DNA of 64,000 nucleotides from Lepeophtheirus salmonis (lineage: Eukaryota > Arthropoda > Copepoda > Siphonostomatoida > Caligidae): the NCBI RefSeq assembly GCF_016086655.4, contig NC_052138.2, positions 11,222,001-11,286,000 on the forward strand. Reading direction: 5' to 3'. Shown one piece after another: positions 46,010-58,235 of the stretch (its first letter is position 1; every line of letters begins with the position of its first letter). Position numbers and translations under genes: made by a program. A model generated the notes under the pieces. That model searched no databases and had not been told where the DNA came from. It worked only from the letters and a program-made list of their open reading frames with translations.

Positions 46010-46794
46010 CAAAGTAATGATAATATACATGTTAAAGAAGAGATTGCGTGACTTATGATAGAAAAGTGTTCAAAGTAGAAAGATTAATAGAAAAAACAAA
46101 ACTATAAATTGTAATGGATAACCTTGAGGAGAAATTAATTAATTTTCTGTCAATTATTATATTTGTTTATGAAGAATTAAAAAAAAGCAAAAAAAAAAAA
46201 AAAACTAGGAGTGGGTCAGGCCCTATTCCTAGCCCCCTCTCAATAATAATCAATAATATAGTTTGTTTTTATAAAGTTTATGAGTGGTTGGATAAAAATA
46301 ATAATAATATAATCGACTGACCTTTTCATGGTCCTGTGAAAAAAATATATATTCTAAAAAAAATGAAGGATTCCATTGATTGGCCAGATGGCCAAAAATG
46401 CCTTCACAATTTATTATACATACAAGGAAGGACAGGTGTGTGTTTGCAAGTCTTTGTTTTTTGCAAAAGAAACTTGTTTCCACTAATTTAAAAAAAAAGA
46501 ACATGTATACCGTAGGTCTCGTTTATTGTTTTGCAACAATTCTAACCAATGAAATGTCAATAGTTCCTGATTCCAATGATGTTTTTTTTCTTCTTTTTCT
46601 TGTATATTACATAATGAAATGCGAAATTACTTTCACATGAAATAGTTTTTTCAATATTAGTTATTTTTTTGCAAATAATTGTGGAAGTGAATGCAAATTG
46701 CATCATGAAAGATTCCTCTTTACTGCAGATACCTATGACGCATACCATGGCATTCATGGAGTCTAAAAAATGCAACAATTTATTTGTTTAGAGC

Positions 46795-46950
46795 AGTGGT
46801 TTTCAAACTTTTTGCGTAGAAAATATCCTTGTACCCCCTAAAGAGACTCGAATATTGAATATTTTAAAAGTGTAAAAAAAATATAAGTGCGCTTTGTTCA
46901 TCTTTTGACTCGTATCATTTCTAAGTATGGGATTTGTGTAGAGAAAACTA
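46795..46950. mobile_element. hAT left end, partner not found
   Basis: CAGTGGTTTTCAAACTTTTT with GCGTAG and TGTACCCCCTAAAGAG is a classic hAT terminus. No matching inverted end was found downstream. Confidence 0.55.
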
Positions 46951-49838
46951 ACAGTTGTATTCTCCTTGTGTTCTACATAATAATTTTATTGTGTAATGAC
47001 CATCAGCACTTTGTTACCACAATAATATCGTTATATCGAATAACATTATATTAGGGTATGATTTTTAATTAAATTAGACCTTAGAATGATATAATTTTTG
47101 TATGTGATCTAGCTCCTTTTATTATCCTGCCCAAATATTTAGTGGGAATCAAAAAAAGAGTTTCATTCTAAGGTTCTAAAAATTTGTTTGCTGTGGCTTC
47201 CAAGATTTTACCAACATTAACAATTCCGACGTCATATGAAAACGTTATATATATATATATATAAACTCTACACGGTCATAGAGATTCAAACCAATATATA
47301 GAGATTTACTACGCAGTTGTTGCTATCTTTCCATTAACTTCCATTTTTCCTTAATTAAAAGTGTAGAACTTTCAATCTAAAAATAATATTATGCTTGATG
47401 TATATATAGATATATAAAATTAAAACGTAGTTTGATATACATCTTGTATAAAAAAAGTTAAGAGAGCAGAAAGATTTGAAACATTTATACGTTAGTACTA
47501 TGTTGTATATAATAAGGAAATAAGACAAAAATAAGTGGATATTTAAATTGTCATAAATGTACAATATATATAAAATAGGAATTCGGGGAAATTGTGTTAG
47601 TTCATTATAAAATCACGGATCCGTAACTGAGTTTTCTTCATGAAAATAACGGAATTGTCTACAAATTAATATTTTGTAGATATGTAAAAAGCCTTTTCTT
47701 TCTCAAGAATATCTCTAGATAATCAACTTCACTTTTACGTCGTTACCTTTATTGTATCTCGCAACCTCTTTTCTGAAAATAAATAGGGGGAAATGGCTCG
47801 AATTCAGATGTTTAGTTAGTAGTATTTGTTGGATATACTGGCTCTGCAGTGGTGCCAGGATACTGACACTTTAAGTACTGTACTATACTACATTTGTATA
47901 TGAACTGGTACTTATAGAGCCATAAGGTTATACAAATATTGGTTTGCCAATGACGTAATCCCCTCTCCTCAAACACAATTCTCCGACATAAAAAAGGGTA
48001 GGAATGAAATTGTTGGTTCTAGGAAGATTTCACGCATGAATTTTTCCCTTCGGAATATTGTCATCCAAAAATTGTCATTTACAGAATGTTGCCCGTAGTT
48101 AAACTTAATATGTAGTGATTCATTTACCAATTTGTCCCATTTACAGATGAGACTGACCCATTTAAGGATCCTTAGATATTATTCCCATATGAAAAAAAAC
48201 CATTGACCAATGAACATAGAAGCTACTATTATAAAAAAAGAAAGTGTAGGCATATTGGAAGGCCCCTTTATGGTTCTTGAATCGGCGGTGGTGGTTTTTA
48301 ATCTGCTTTGAGGCCCTATGTTTATACTGCACGATGCCTGGTAATTTTGCTTTAAACTATTTTCCCTCAGGACATTTAAATAAAAATATGCCATATTTAT
48401 TACTATTAAATGCATTAAATGTTTCTTTTTACTGTTGGAATCATGATAGAATTATGCTTGTTCGTCAATCCATAAGTCCTTTCTAGTATTAATAGTCCAT
48501 CATGTCTAATGATAATTACTAACAGTGAAGTGATTAGAAACTCGTCTATTCGAATCTTTGCCGTGTTCATTTATTTTTGTTTTTCTTATTATACTAAATT
48601 TATTAACTATTTTGTCTCTGGTTCGAATTCATTAAATATTGACATTTGTTTGAGGCATTTATTGAAATTTTGGGGGATGATTCTATCATTTTTTCAACAG
48701 AAAACAACAATTTAGTGCGTTTTGTAGTAATACACATTACATATTTTGATTAAAAAAATGACATGTAAATCTCATTCATTTATATATCAAGGCGACGACT
48801 CCTTGAGGCAAATGACTTTAAGGTAAAATGTCCTAAAGCGAAATGGATTAAGCAAAATGTTCTTAGACAAAATTAACTAGCTCCATGCTGCGCAACCCGT
48901 TGACTTGGAGAATAAACGGTTCGTTAGTGGGCTATTAAAAGTAATGTTGGTAGATTTTAATCTGTATTGATGTACCACGGTTAATTTGCAAAACGACTGG
49001 GAAAACCAAACTGGGAAATTAGACTGGTTATTTTATTTTGTAATTTTTTTTTTAATTAAGGCTCGTAAACACTTATATTATATAATATAAAATATGTAGG
49101 TAGACGAATTGAGTTATAAGTAACATAAATAAACATTTTAGTTTAAAATTATTCCCCTCCCGAAGAACCCTTCAGTATGTGCTAATACATAGCATTAAAA
49201 AAATTCGGACAATTAATAAAACATTGTCAATTAAAAATAAAATATTACGAGTAAAATGAGCATAAATAATAAAACATTGAAAAAAAAAAAAAAGAAGAAG
49301 GAAAAAAATCGAGTCAGGATTCTAAGATTCACATTCAAAATAATTGCTTCCCAAAAGTTTCATATGATTTAATATTTCCCTACAAGGTGTTGTAATATTT
49401 TGCTGACATTTTCGGGTAGTATCGTACCAAATCTGCTCCATATTGCCATCCATAACTCGACACATTTGGAATTCTCAAAGAGAAGGCCGAGTATCGCGCA
49501 GCAGCAGATACAATAATTATTCGGAATTCAGCCTCCAGTGTTTGATAGATGAATTTAACTATTAATGGAAACTTAGATGAGTCTGACCCTTCTGTAGATT
49601 GGACAAATTGGTACAAAAATCACTATAAATATACAATAATTGCAGGCCATTATTAAACATTTTCCAGAAGGTTCCAGAATTTTCCTACTGATAGCAAGTT
49701 ACATATTTCCTTTACTACAAATAAAAATATGTAGATGAACAGATCGGTGGATAATTACAGGCAATTTTCTGTAGATGGCAGATTTCAGAAGGCCATTTTT
49801 ACAAAGTTCAATACTCTGTGCACAGAAGTTGCCATAGA
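46951..49838. other. No recognisable gene
   Basis: (TA)n at 47246-47263; several 65-80 codon frames on both strands, none recognisable. ATTGTATCTCGCAACC at 47752 is an inverted scrap of the 53270 repeat. Confidence 0.45.
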
Positions 49839-50790
49839 ATAGGTTGGGTGAAAAGTATTTCGTATTTTCGCTTTATTTCATTGCTATATAAGAAGTGTTA
49901 GATCATCCAAATTAAGCCAAGTATGTCCCATTCTGTTCGATAGATTTTTCCCAACGAGAATCCAACTTCATAATGCCATTCTCGTAGAAGCCCTTGTCTC
50001 TATTGGCAAAAAACTTGCAGAACATATTTTCATTGACCTCTATTGATGGCAAATTTGTAGCCATAGACAAGAACAGGTGGTATTCACTTGGTACCAGGTC
50101 CAAGCAGTAGGGTGGATGTATAAGAACTTCCCATCCGAGCTCCCGTAGCTTCTGGAGTATCGTCAAAGATTTGTCCGGCCTGGCGTCGTCTTGATGATAT
50201 CTTGTTGTCTCCTATTCACCATTACTGACCCCTTCTCTCCGATTGCCATCTTCAAACGTTCGAGTTGTTCACAATAGAAGACATACTTGAGCAAAAAGAA
50301 AAATCGCTCGAACCACTGTTGTACAACACCAACCCAAAAGGTATCGGCCCCGTATACATTCCATTACAATCTTCAAAATGTCAAATTGTTCACAGTAGAG
50401 AGCATAATTAAGCGTTTGACCAATTGTAATCAGCTCGTATTAGATTATTCCCTGCCAATCCTACCAAACACAGAGCAACACCTTCTTGGCAATCAATCCT
50501 GGCTTAGTCACGGCCTGGGGTGCTTAGCTGGCTTTTTACTAAGATCTAAGTTACTTGACATTGAAAAAGTTAGCCATTTCTCATAAATTTTTTTCGTTTG
50601 AGACCTTCATACTTGACACACGATAATTCTGAATGACTGAATTGACCAAGCCCAATGCTATACAAAAAACATTTGTAGTATACACTCACACCTTTACCAC
50701 ACTTTATTTTATGATCCAATGTAACCAATAATGAACAACATATACTTAGTTAGAAGAAGGGCGGGAAATACGAAATTACTTTTCTCCTAA
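49839..50790 (-). mobile_element. mariner element with both terminal repeats
   Basis: Left end TAGGTTGGGTGAAAAGTATT with TCGTATTTTCG; right end, read inward, TTAGGAGAAAAGTAATTTCG. These match the ends at 25314 and 26032. About 950 bp. The transposase runs on the minus strand. TA is displaced by two bases at the right end (50793-50794), so the target duplication is not clean. Frames on the plus strand within it (50287-50586) are shadows. Confidence 0.88.
49912..50580 (-). pseudogene. mariner transposase relic, C-terminal frame largely open
   Basis: The last 84 codons are open: LRELGWEVLIHPPYCLDLVP, SEYHLF, then a DKGFYENGIMKLDSRWEKSI tail ending NGTYLA. The third catalytic Asp (PSDYH) is Glu (PSEYH). 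Upstream, with stops and shifts, are VNRRQQDIIKTTPGR (where QDNARPH is expected; the second catalytic Asp can no longer be placed), LERLKMAIGEKGS, and VALCLVGLAGNNLI (family VLLCVWWDWKGIIYY). The first catalytic block DEKWI is missing. The segment around LYCEQLERLK occurs twice, at about 50253-50292 and 50370-50415. Confidence 0.85.
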
Positions 50791-50794
50791 CGTA

Positions 50795-53700
50795 GTATAT
50801 AAACATTCTGAGTTAACCATAACTCCCCACGCCTAATAAAACACAGAGCATGTATCACATTTTAGGTATCTTATAGTTTCATTAGAAAAATTATCGAAAT
50901 ACTGATCCATTTTGACACCGGAAGGGTTAAAATAATACTGATATAGTGACAACACAAGTTTTTGGTCAATTATTCCCAACTATAATGGAATTAATATTCA
51001 AAAACTTTTTCAAAGTGTTCACAGCTTAACACGAGCTAATTTGAATTCAATCAATCAACGTTCTATGGAAAAGAAGTAGATAAATCTACAGCTAACGTAT
51101 TTTGTTGTAATTACAGCTTTCATGTTATCCTCATTTGTCGATATTTTAATTAACAAGTCTTTTCTATCTGGGTCTTGTATGAATTAACTTTATTTATTTA
51201 AATCTTGTTTTGGACCTTCACGAATAAATAATCATTTTATTTTTCTTATTTTGGTATAAACCTGACTTGTATCACATTTCATTTCTTCAAGACATGAAAA
51301 GTAAAATATACTATAATAAAGAAAAAAAAAAACCCATTCACGCCCGAAAACACTTCACCCTTGAAGTTGAGTAGAAACTCAATGCAGAATTATCCTATAT
51401 ATATAGTACATACATTAAACCATCCGTGACTAAAACCTTGAAACCGACGCCCAAAATTGTACAATGTACATATTATGTATATACATATAAGTTATGTCCA
51501 TGGAGAAACATTTGATAGATTTTTTTTCTAAATGAACATTGTTTCTGACACATTTGACTTTGATTTAAGGCATGGTTTTTTCTTTGTGTGTGAAAGCGTA
51601 TACATCAAAGTAGAGATTAGATTCATTGTCTGCGAGTTGGGCTTCTATCTATATCATCGGGTGAATTTGAGTAGGTCTTCAGGGCATGATCGGGCAATCA
51701 GATCTCGATGGTTATTAAAATTAGCCACTAGCCAACAGGGTAAGTCATTTTTTTTTATTAGACGTGTGAAAAATTGACTAGTCCAGAATACCACAGAATA
51801 TAAACTACCTATGTACTTGCTATAAATACAGAGATATTTGATTGGATTTGATTCAAAGGGAACCCCCTATACAATAACGTTTTTTCCAATCAGAAAGAAG
51901 GACAAAAAACCATTTACGGAATATGATCATTTGATCGGTTGATTCTGGAATTGAAATTGGGTTCCCGTCTTAGAAATGTTAGTTCTTTTTTGAAAAAAAA
52001 CATTCCGAAATACACAGGAAACGAAATCTTAAGACATTTCTCTTTAAAAAAAAGTGTTTATGTAGAAATCACACTGAATATTTGTTTTTATAGGATATTC
52101 TACGTATAAGACGTTGACATTATACCCGCCTCATGATTTGAATCCTACAGGCTGGAGTGTCTATCGAGCCTTGGTTATATATTTTTTTCAAATATAAGCT
52201 GATGTACGTAACGAATATAAAGGTTGTAGACTTGTTCACAATTCTGTTTTATTAATCCAAGTTAAGTTTGGGGTATTTCAACTAAATTCTAAATTGATTA
52301 GTGGGTCTGTCTACTTGGAGTTGTTTAATGATCTATTTAAGTCCTAATATAATTGTAATCCCCAGCTCTGATTATCCCATCATCGATAATATTTATACAA
52401 CAATATCATTTTATTAAGATGGCGCTATTTGAAATAAGTACAATTATATATTTAGTATGCGTGTGAGTCACAAGCTGTCTCAAGCCGAGTTGTTCAATTC
52501 AAAATCGTTTCACTTAAAGACTACAGTTTCATTTTAAAGAGACTTATGTGCGAATCGAGTCCGAGTCGAATGTACGCGTCCCAACTATAACTAGAATTAA
52601 ATCAATCTCAAGGAGCTTATTTGTCATAGTACACATTTAAAGATGCATCAGTTTGTGTAGCAATGGTCTTGAGTAAGGTTAGGGCTTAAGGATTTCTAAC
52701 TCATATTCGTGCTTGATATTTTGAAACCGATCCAAACTCTCTATATCAAAATATAAAGTAGAGTTATATCGCTTATCATCTAGGATCGTGCTTTAGTTCA
52801 GTTTAGTCTAGTCCTACATTAAATTCCTTAAAAAAAGAAGTACAGTCGATCACTCATTATGCCATTCAGAGTGTTTTTTCCCTTTTTAATCACCTTCAGT
52901 ATTGTTTTTACTAATATTTATTAGAATAAATAATATAATGTTTAATGTATTATAATGAAAACATATAAATATTTTTTGCAAAACAAATGCAAAGTTCTTA
53001 ATTCATAATAAATTATATATATTCTTTGCCTTAATCCGCCCTAATGCTCCATCTATAGACATATTGGGAACAATTTAAAGACCGAAAGTTGTAACTATGG
53101 ACAGGGTGCCACTTCACATACACAAAAATATACGTTGTACTTTTTGTCAGCGGTTAATTTTTCATCTCATTTTCTCTTTATTAGTGTTTTGAACGTAGAT
53201 TATTGAATTTGAATTAGCTCAAGTCTTTAGCTGTGATAAATAACCAATAATTATACAATAGTAATTACATAGTTGGGAAGAATTGGCCAACTACCAACTG
53301 ATTTTGAGCCTTTTTGTACCCTGTTTCCTGTAGGAAGAGGGGTTGCGAGATAAAATAAAGACAACTTCGTGAAGACTGTGCCTAAAACTCGGCTAGACTA
53401 AATAAATTTGGAAGGACCAATCTCTACATGTAGAGTACATTGTTTTTTATGCATCTTGTGGCACTTAGCACACCATTACGAAGGCTGGGGAATGCTAATT
53501 ATGTAAATAATTTGCATTCACATAATTTGTGCTAATTACCTTGTTTTTTTCTTGTTCTTTTTTTTTTTTAAATACCTTTTGTTCTTCATTTTCTATTTTT
53601 TTAAAGCTAACATTTTTTTTAAACATAAATTCGTGATTACTTATCCAACATAATAAATTATGAGACGTCTTGTTACAAAAAAAAAAGAAAAAAAAAAAAT

Positions 53701-54050
53701 AAGGAACACCTTCCCTCGGATCCTAAGAAACAAAAAAGTGAAAACGTGAAATAATTCTATAAATATAATTCAAATGTATTCACGAATTTTTAATTATGTT
53801 TTCATTCAAATCAAGGACTTTACTTTGGAAATCATGGTTTTGATGATGAGGTAGGATATAGGTATGTAGAAGAGTGGAGCCTTGAAATATATTAATGTAG
53901 ATATTTTCAAAGGAAAATTAAAGATATAACCCTTCATAATACAAATAAATTAAAAAATAACGATGTGAGGATAGAGAAACAATAACATTGTCAAAACCAA
54001 TAAATATTTGTACAACTTACAAGGTTCTGATGGATTCAACAAGCATGAAC
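50795..54050. other. No supported gene; one possible exon-like stretch and repeat scraps
   Basis: 50940-50995 and 53270-53360 belong to the AGTTGGGAAGAATTGG repeat group. 52790-52850 is a CGGTC-type scrap. 51640-51745 is GC-richer, open in one frame and ends at GGGTAAGTC, a good splice-donor match; without a partner exon I do not call a gene. A-runs near 53680. Confidence 0.35.
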
Positions 54051-54185
54051 TAGTGATGAGGGTCGATTGATTTTTTTCTGTTTCAGTATTAAGTGATTTT
54101 TTCTAAACCGATTTGGACCGATATTTCGGTCCAGACCCCGATTTCATACGATAGATCGAAGTTTAATCGTTTTCAAATAGTATAC
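54051..54185. mobile_element. CGGTC-type hAT left-end fragment
   Basis: TAGTGATGAGGGTCGATTG at the edge. CTAAACCGATTTGGACCGAT, ATTTCGGTCCAGACC and CGATTTCATACGATAGATC parallel 32980-33040. Confidence 0.5.
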
Positions 54186-54394
54186 GGATTTTTCTCAGTC
54201 TTTATATGTAGAACTATTTGTTTCAGTCTCAATCTACAGAGTGATGACTCAAAGTTTGCAGTAGCTTGACTAAATTATGGAAAATGTGATTTTTATGGAA
54301 TCCAGAAAAGAGAACTCAAAACCAATTTGTGATATGTTTGGATACTATATATAGCTATATTTTTTATTCAATAAGATTGATAGCAATAACAGCC

Positions 54395-54500
54395 TCGACA
54401 CGGCGGCAAATCTACTTTCAAATGGGCGGAACGTCCGTTCACACTGGCAAAATTATTTTGGTATTTTTAGCATTTTTGACCCAAATGTTGCAAGGCTTCC
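54395..54500 (+). pseudogene. Tc1-like transposase scrap
   Basis: ASTRRQIYFQMGGTSVHTGK then IILVFLAF corresponds to VVFQKDGGPAHTGKITQAFL at 2020-2075. The catalytic Asp position (Q-D-G) reads Q-M-G here. About 35 codons survive, with no surrounding element. Confidence 0.5.
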
Positions 54501-54574
54501 TTTTTCAACAACATAACTAATGTTAAATGTATTAATAAAAATACATGGCAGTATATTATTTTTTTCTCTAATTG

Positions 54575-54785
54575 CATTTAAATTTTGCAACTGTCCCCGT
54601 ACTCAGAAACGGTTGCAACATTCAATAAATTGTGTTTGAGTTAGAAATTATATTTAAATAATATTTTTTAAATGAATAAATAACTAGACCTTTCAAAGTG
54701 TTGAGTTATTAATAGCCAATCCTAATTAACTAGCAGATTAAGATTTATATTATAGATCATTGATAAGTAATATGAATTGGTGAGA
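54575..54785. repeat. Dispersed repeat with GTTGCAAC motifs
   Basis: TTTTGCAACTGTCCCC and ACGGTTGCAACA, then GAGTTAGAAATTA and ATTATAGATCATT. Compare 17934-18290 and 27600-27720. Confidence 0.4.
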
Positions 54786-55189
54786 TTCACTCGAACAGAA
54801 CATTTCAGGAACCTGCCCTACCTAATAAGCTTGCTTGATGCAGAGTGTAATTATATAAAATAATAAAGAAGAATCAAAAGTACGATAAAAACTATTTGGT
54901 ACCAAGTGTTACAAATTACAATCTCAAACATATCTTCAATTGAGTAAATTTTAATAAAATGATGTCAACTGATTGCAAGATAATAAATCATTTAAGGTAC
55001 AGCAAAAACAATAAAAATAAAAATATTGGTCCTCCAAAAAAATTATTTTAAGTCTCAAAAACAGTTACTAGTAAATATCTAGAATAAAAAATGGATAAAA
55101 ATTATTTAATTTATTTTACAATAATCTGCAATATATTATACAATTGTAAAATCAATTTTGTGGCTATAGCTTTGTTGATATTGAGGGAT

Positions 55190-55708
55190 TAAAAATTTAA
55201 AAAAATACAAATCTGTTCGAATCAAAAAAATTATGAAAAAAAAAATTTAAATATTAAACATTTTGGAGAAAATTTATCAAAAATTCATAGCTATTAAGAG
55301 AAAATTACATTTTTTGAAAAATTAAATTTCAATTTATAATTTTTTTGAAAAAAATTCAAATATATAATTTTTTGGAAAAAAATTTCAAATATTAATTTTT
55401 TTAAAAATCCATAGCTATTCAACAGAAATTTAAATTTTTTGGAAACAAAATTTGAAAAATTAAATTAAATTTCAAAAATTAAATTAAATAGAAAAAAGCC
55501 AAAATTCCTTTATTTTTTTTTAGGGGGGGGGGGGCTTTTTTCCACATCAAAATGACTTTTTTTTAATGACTATTTAAAAAAAAAAGCAAATTAATTCTTA
55601 AATTGTTTTTTTGGGGGAGTCTAATTTTTTTTCCATAGTAGTGATTTTTTAAATTTCTCCATTTTAATGGACACAGGGGCACAACCTCCCCCCCTGTGGA
55701 AACCCCGG
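55190..55708. mobile_element. Family A element, copy 9
   Basis: A/T core with CATAGCTATTCAACAG and similar units, a G-run of ten at 55525, C-cap CCTCCCCCCCTGTGG and a decayed right end GGAAACCCCGG. The left end is not clear (ATTGAGGGATT at about 55178). Confidence 0.65.
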
Positions 55709-56008
55709 ACATATTTATGCATTTGTGTATATATTTCAAGGATTAATATACATACTAATTGGTGATTAGTAAGTGGAATGTACATTCAAGCTAATGTATT
55801 ATATTGCCTTGAATTAAACACACAAGAATATGAACAATGTTGTAGAATTATAAATAAAACAAGTCGTTCAATCATAGTGATCCATTAGACTGATGAATTA
55901 TGGATAATCGATATATTATTTCGTTGTTGTTTCAATGAACATCCATATGGAGCAAAATGATTTTGACATTACTTACTACATACTTCCTTCTTCAGTATTC
56001 TACATACA

Positions 56009-57270
56009 TGCATAAGGTTGAAAATAATATGACCTACCGGTTTGTTAAAAGAATATACCGAAAATTAACCTAGTCACACTGACAATTTGAAGAATATTTG
56101 GGTGGAGAGTAGCTTAGCTGTCATAATTTTTTATTAAATAAGCTGCGAGCAGCTATGAAATAAAAGAAATAAACGCAAATCAGGCGCGTGCGGAGGATTG
56201 TTGTTTTTTTTTCAAAAAAACTATCCAAAAATAAAGAAAAATATTTACAATATAAAATTTTTTTGAAAAAAATTTGATAGATAAAATTTTTTTTGAAAAA
56301 ATTTCAAAAAACAAATTTAATATATTAATTTTTTTTCAAAAATTCATATCTATTTGAAAAAAATTTCAAAAATTAAGTCTCTAACAATAATTATTTTGTA
56401 AAGAATTTCCAAAATTCACATTTATTCGCAAAAAATAAATTTTTCTGAAAAAAATTTCAAATATTAAATTTTTCGGGAAAAAATTTCAAAAATTAAATTT
56501 CAAATATTACATATTTTGAAAAAAAAAATATGAAATAGTAAACTTTTTATTAAAAAGCAAAAAATACTTAATTTTGGGAGGCTTATAGTCCACCCTGCCC
56601 CTGCAAGTCCCACTCCGTAATAATCCATAAAGTAGACAGGAATTGCTTTGTGGTTGATCTTTAATTCTACTCCGAGTACAACAAGGACTTACTCTTTTAA
56701 CTCCGCAACAAACCCTCAGCTTTGCACTCTATTATTCATGAGCACACCCAGTAATAATCACTTGGTACTTGGATGTTCTCTATTCAAAAATCATATATTC
56801 GAATCAATAGGATATGGTCATCAATTACTACATCCTTCTCCAGCATCTTAGGCTGGTAAATTTTTAGGGTATGTGTTTGTTGTTGTTGTTGGCAATCTTA
56901 ACAGTGATTTTTTTTCTTCAATTTTTAAAGCTGTTATCCTCATGTTTTCATTCTTCAGGAGAGAACATTTAAGTATAGAGTGGAACTACGAGCTACATTC
57001 CTCATTGTTACACTGAGGAGGTGAAACTCCTTGATGGACTCTAAGTAGAATACATAATCGACAAGGGAGCAATTCCTTGCTTGATACGGAAGGGGAATTG
57101 TGTTTATTTCTTTCATCTCACAACTGGTCCCAGCTAATGTTATGAAACGTCATGACAGCTAAGCTGCTATCCTCCCAAACATTGTTCAAATTGTCAGCGT
57201 TAACATGTTAATTTTCGGATTTTTCTTTTTTACACACCAAAAATTCTCACGATTTTCAACACCATACAAT
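56009..57270. mobile_element. Family B long-inverted-repeat element, most complete copy
   Basis: Left arm CCGAAAATTAACCTAG, CTGACAATTTGAAGAATATT, AGTAGCTTAGCTGTCA, AAAAGAAATAAACGC. The complement of the right arm reads CCGAAAATTAACATG, CTGACAATTTGAACAATGTT, AGCAGCTTAGCTGTCA, AAAGAAATAAACAC. The arms continue inward through AATTCTACTC versus TATTCTACTT and TTCATGAGCAC-type sequence toward a centre near 56860, giving roughly 400 bp complementary arms when the nested family A element is left out. No transposase. The frame 56648-56851 is incidental. Confidence 0.72.
56181..56603. mobile_element. Family A element, copy 10, nested in family B
   Basis: Starts CAGGCGCGTGCGGAGGATTG and ends CCCTGCCCCTG. 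Flanks CAAAT (56176-56180) and CAAGT (56604-56608) match at 4 of 5. The unoccupied counterpart AATAAACAAAATCCCACTCC is at 34183-34202. A/T core with CATATCTATTTG and CACATTTATTCGC units. Confidence 0.85.
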
Positions 57271-57297
57271 CTTATATATACATTGTGGTATTTTAAT

Positions 57298-57740
57298 TTC
57301 GCTCATTGAATGAATTTGAACAAAAACGAACCCGGAAGAACTTTACTCTACTGACATTGCTTTGTGCCTTTCCTCATTACTCCATTATTAGTATTTCTTC
57401 TTCTTGTTAAAAGATGTAATAATTAATTATTAATAAATTGGCCTACCATGTAAAGCTGTTTTCAAGTTAGAAACGAAAATGGAGAATTACTCTTGTATAT
57501 TGAATATATAAATAGGTACATACTTCAATAATTATAAAGAATGGTTGGAGTTTTGTACATATGTGACCTGTTAACACAAAAGCAAGCATTAAAAACTTTT
57601 CCAAAGGTGTTGTATTCCTTAATAATTAACTATCCTCACTTATTTTTATGATTTCTCTGGAGGTGCCGTCTTAAATTGCACTTAAAGTAGCAAAAATTCA
57701 TTGCCACAATGAAAGAATTATAAACTGATATATTTATGTA
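57298..57740. repeat. Dispersed repeat, uninterrupted copy (pair with 40797-41785)
   Basis: Reads through both positions where the partner copy carries insertions, so it serves as the empty site. It directly follows a family B right end, whereas its partner directly precedes a family B right arm. Confidence 0.75.
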
Positions 57741-57960
57741 TTTGAAAAGGGCTATATTTGATTTTCATAAATCAAATGGAGGTTCTTAACAATAGTTAAC
57801 ATCTTTGGGTATCTCAACTTATCCAAGAAATTGGAATACAAAACCTATAATTGGGCGAAATATGTTTAATAAATATTAGGTTGTATTAATATGCGTATAA
57901 TGAAGAATTTTTTTATTTTTAAATTATTGATTTCTATAATTTAAGATGTAGTAAAAAGGT

Positions 57961-58207
57961 AGCCATTTTTTTCTACATTAATCTTTTTCTCTTTGGCAAT
58001 CAATACTGTGCTTACATGACGGTTGGACTTGACGATTTCCATTATTTAGTCCAAATTTTTGACAATTGGCATTCCAGACCGTGGTGAATCTTTGACATCA
58101 AAATTATCGGAACAGAATCTACGAAACCAAAATACCTTGTAATTGTCTGTTACAGTATGAGAAACATAAACAATATTTACACTTTTAGCTGCCTGGCTTG
58201 CGTTTTA
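57961..58207 (-). pseudogene. mariner transposase N-terminal relic (left, minus strand)
   Basis: On the minus strand: ASQAAKSVNIVYVSHTVTDN, KVFWFRRFCSDNFDVKD, SPRSGMPIVKNLD, a stop, then IMEIVKSNRHVSTVLIAKEK. This is the first helix-turn-helix, the linker (family DFDVKD.PRSGRP) and the start of the second helix-turn-helix (RHVST..IA.E) of mariner transposases. The catalytic domain is missing. A candidate terminal repeat TTAGGTTGTATTAATATG with TA lies at 57874-57893. This subfamily differs from the 49839 and 25314 elements. Confidence 0.82.
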
Positions 58208-58235
58208 CCCCTTATAAAAGAAAAACTGTAAAAAA

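Noticed and set aside
50287..50586. 99-codon plus frame
   Set aside because: It lies antisense to the mariner transposase relic and is its shadow.
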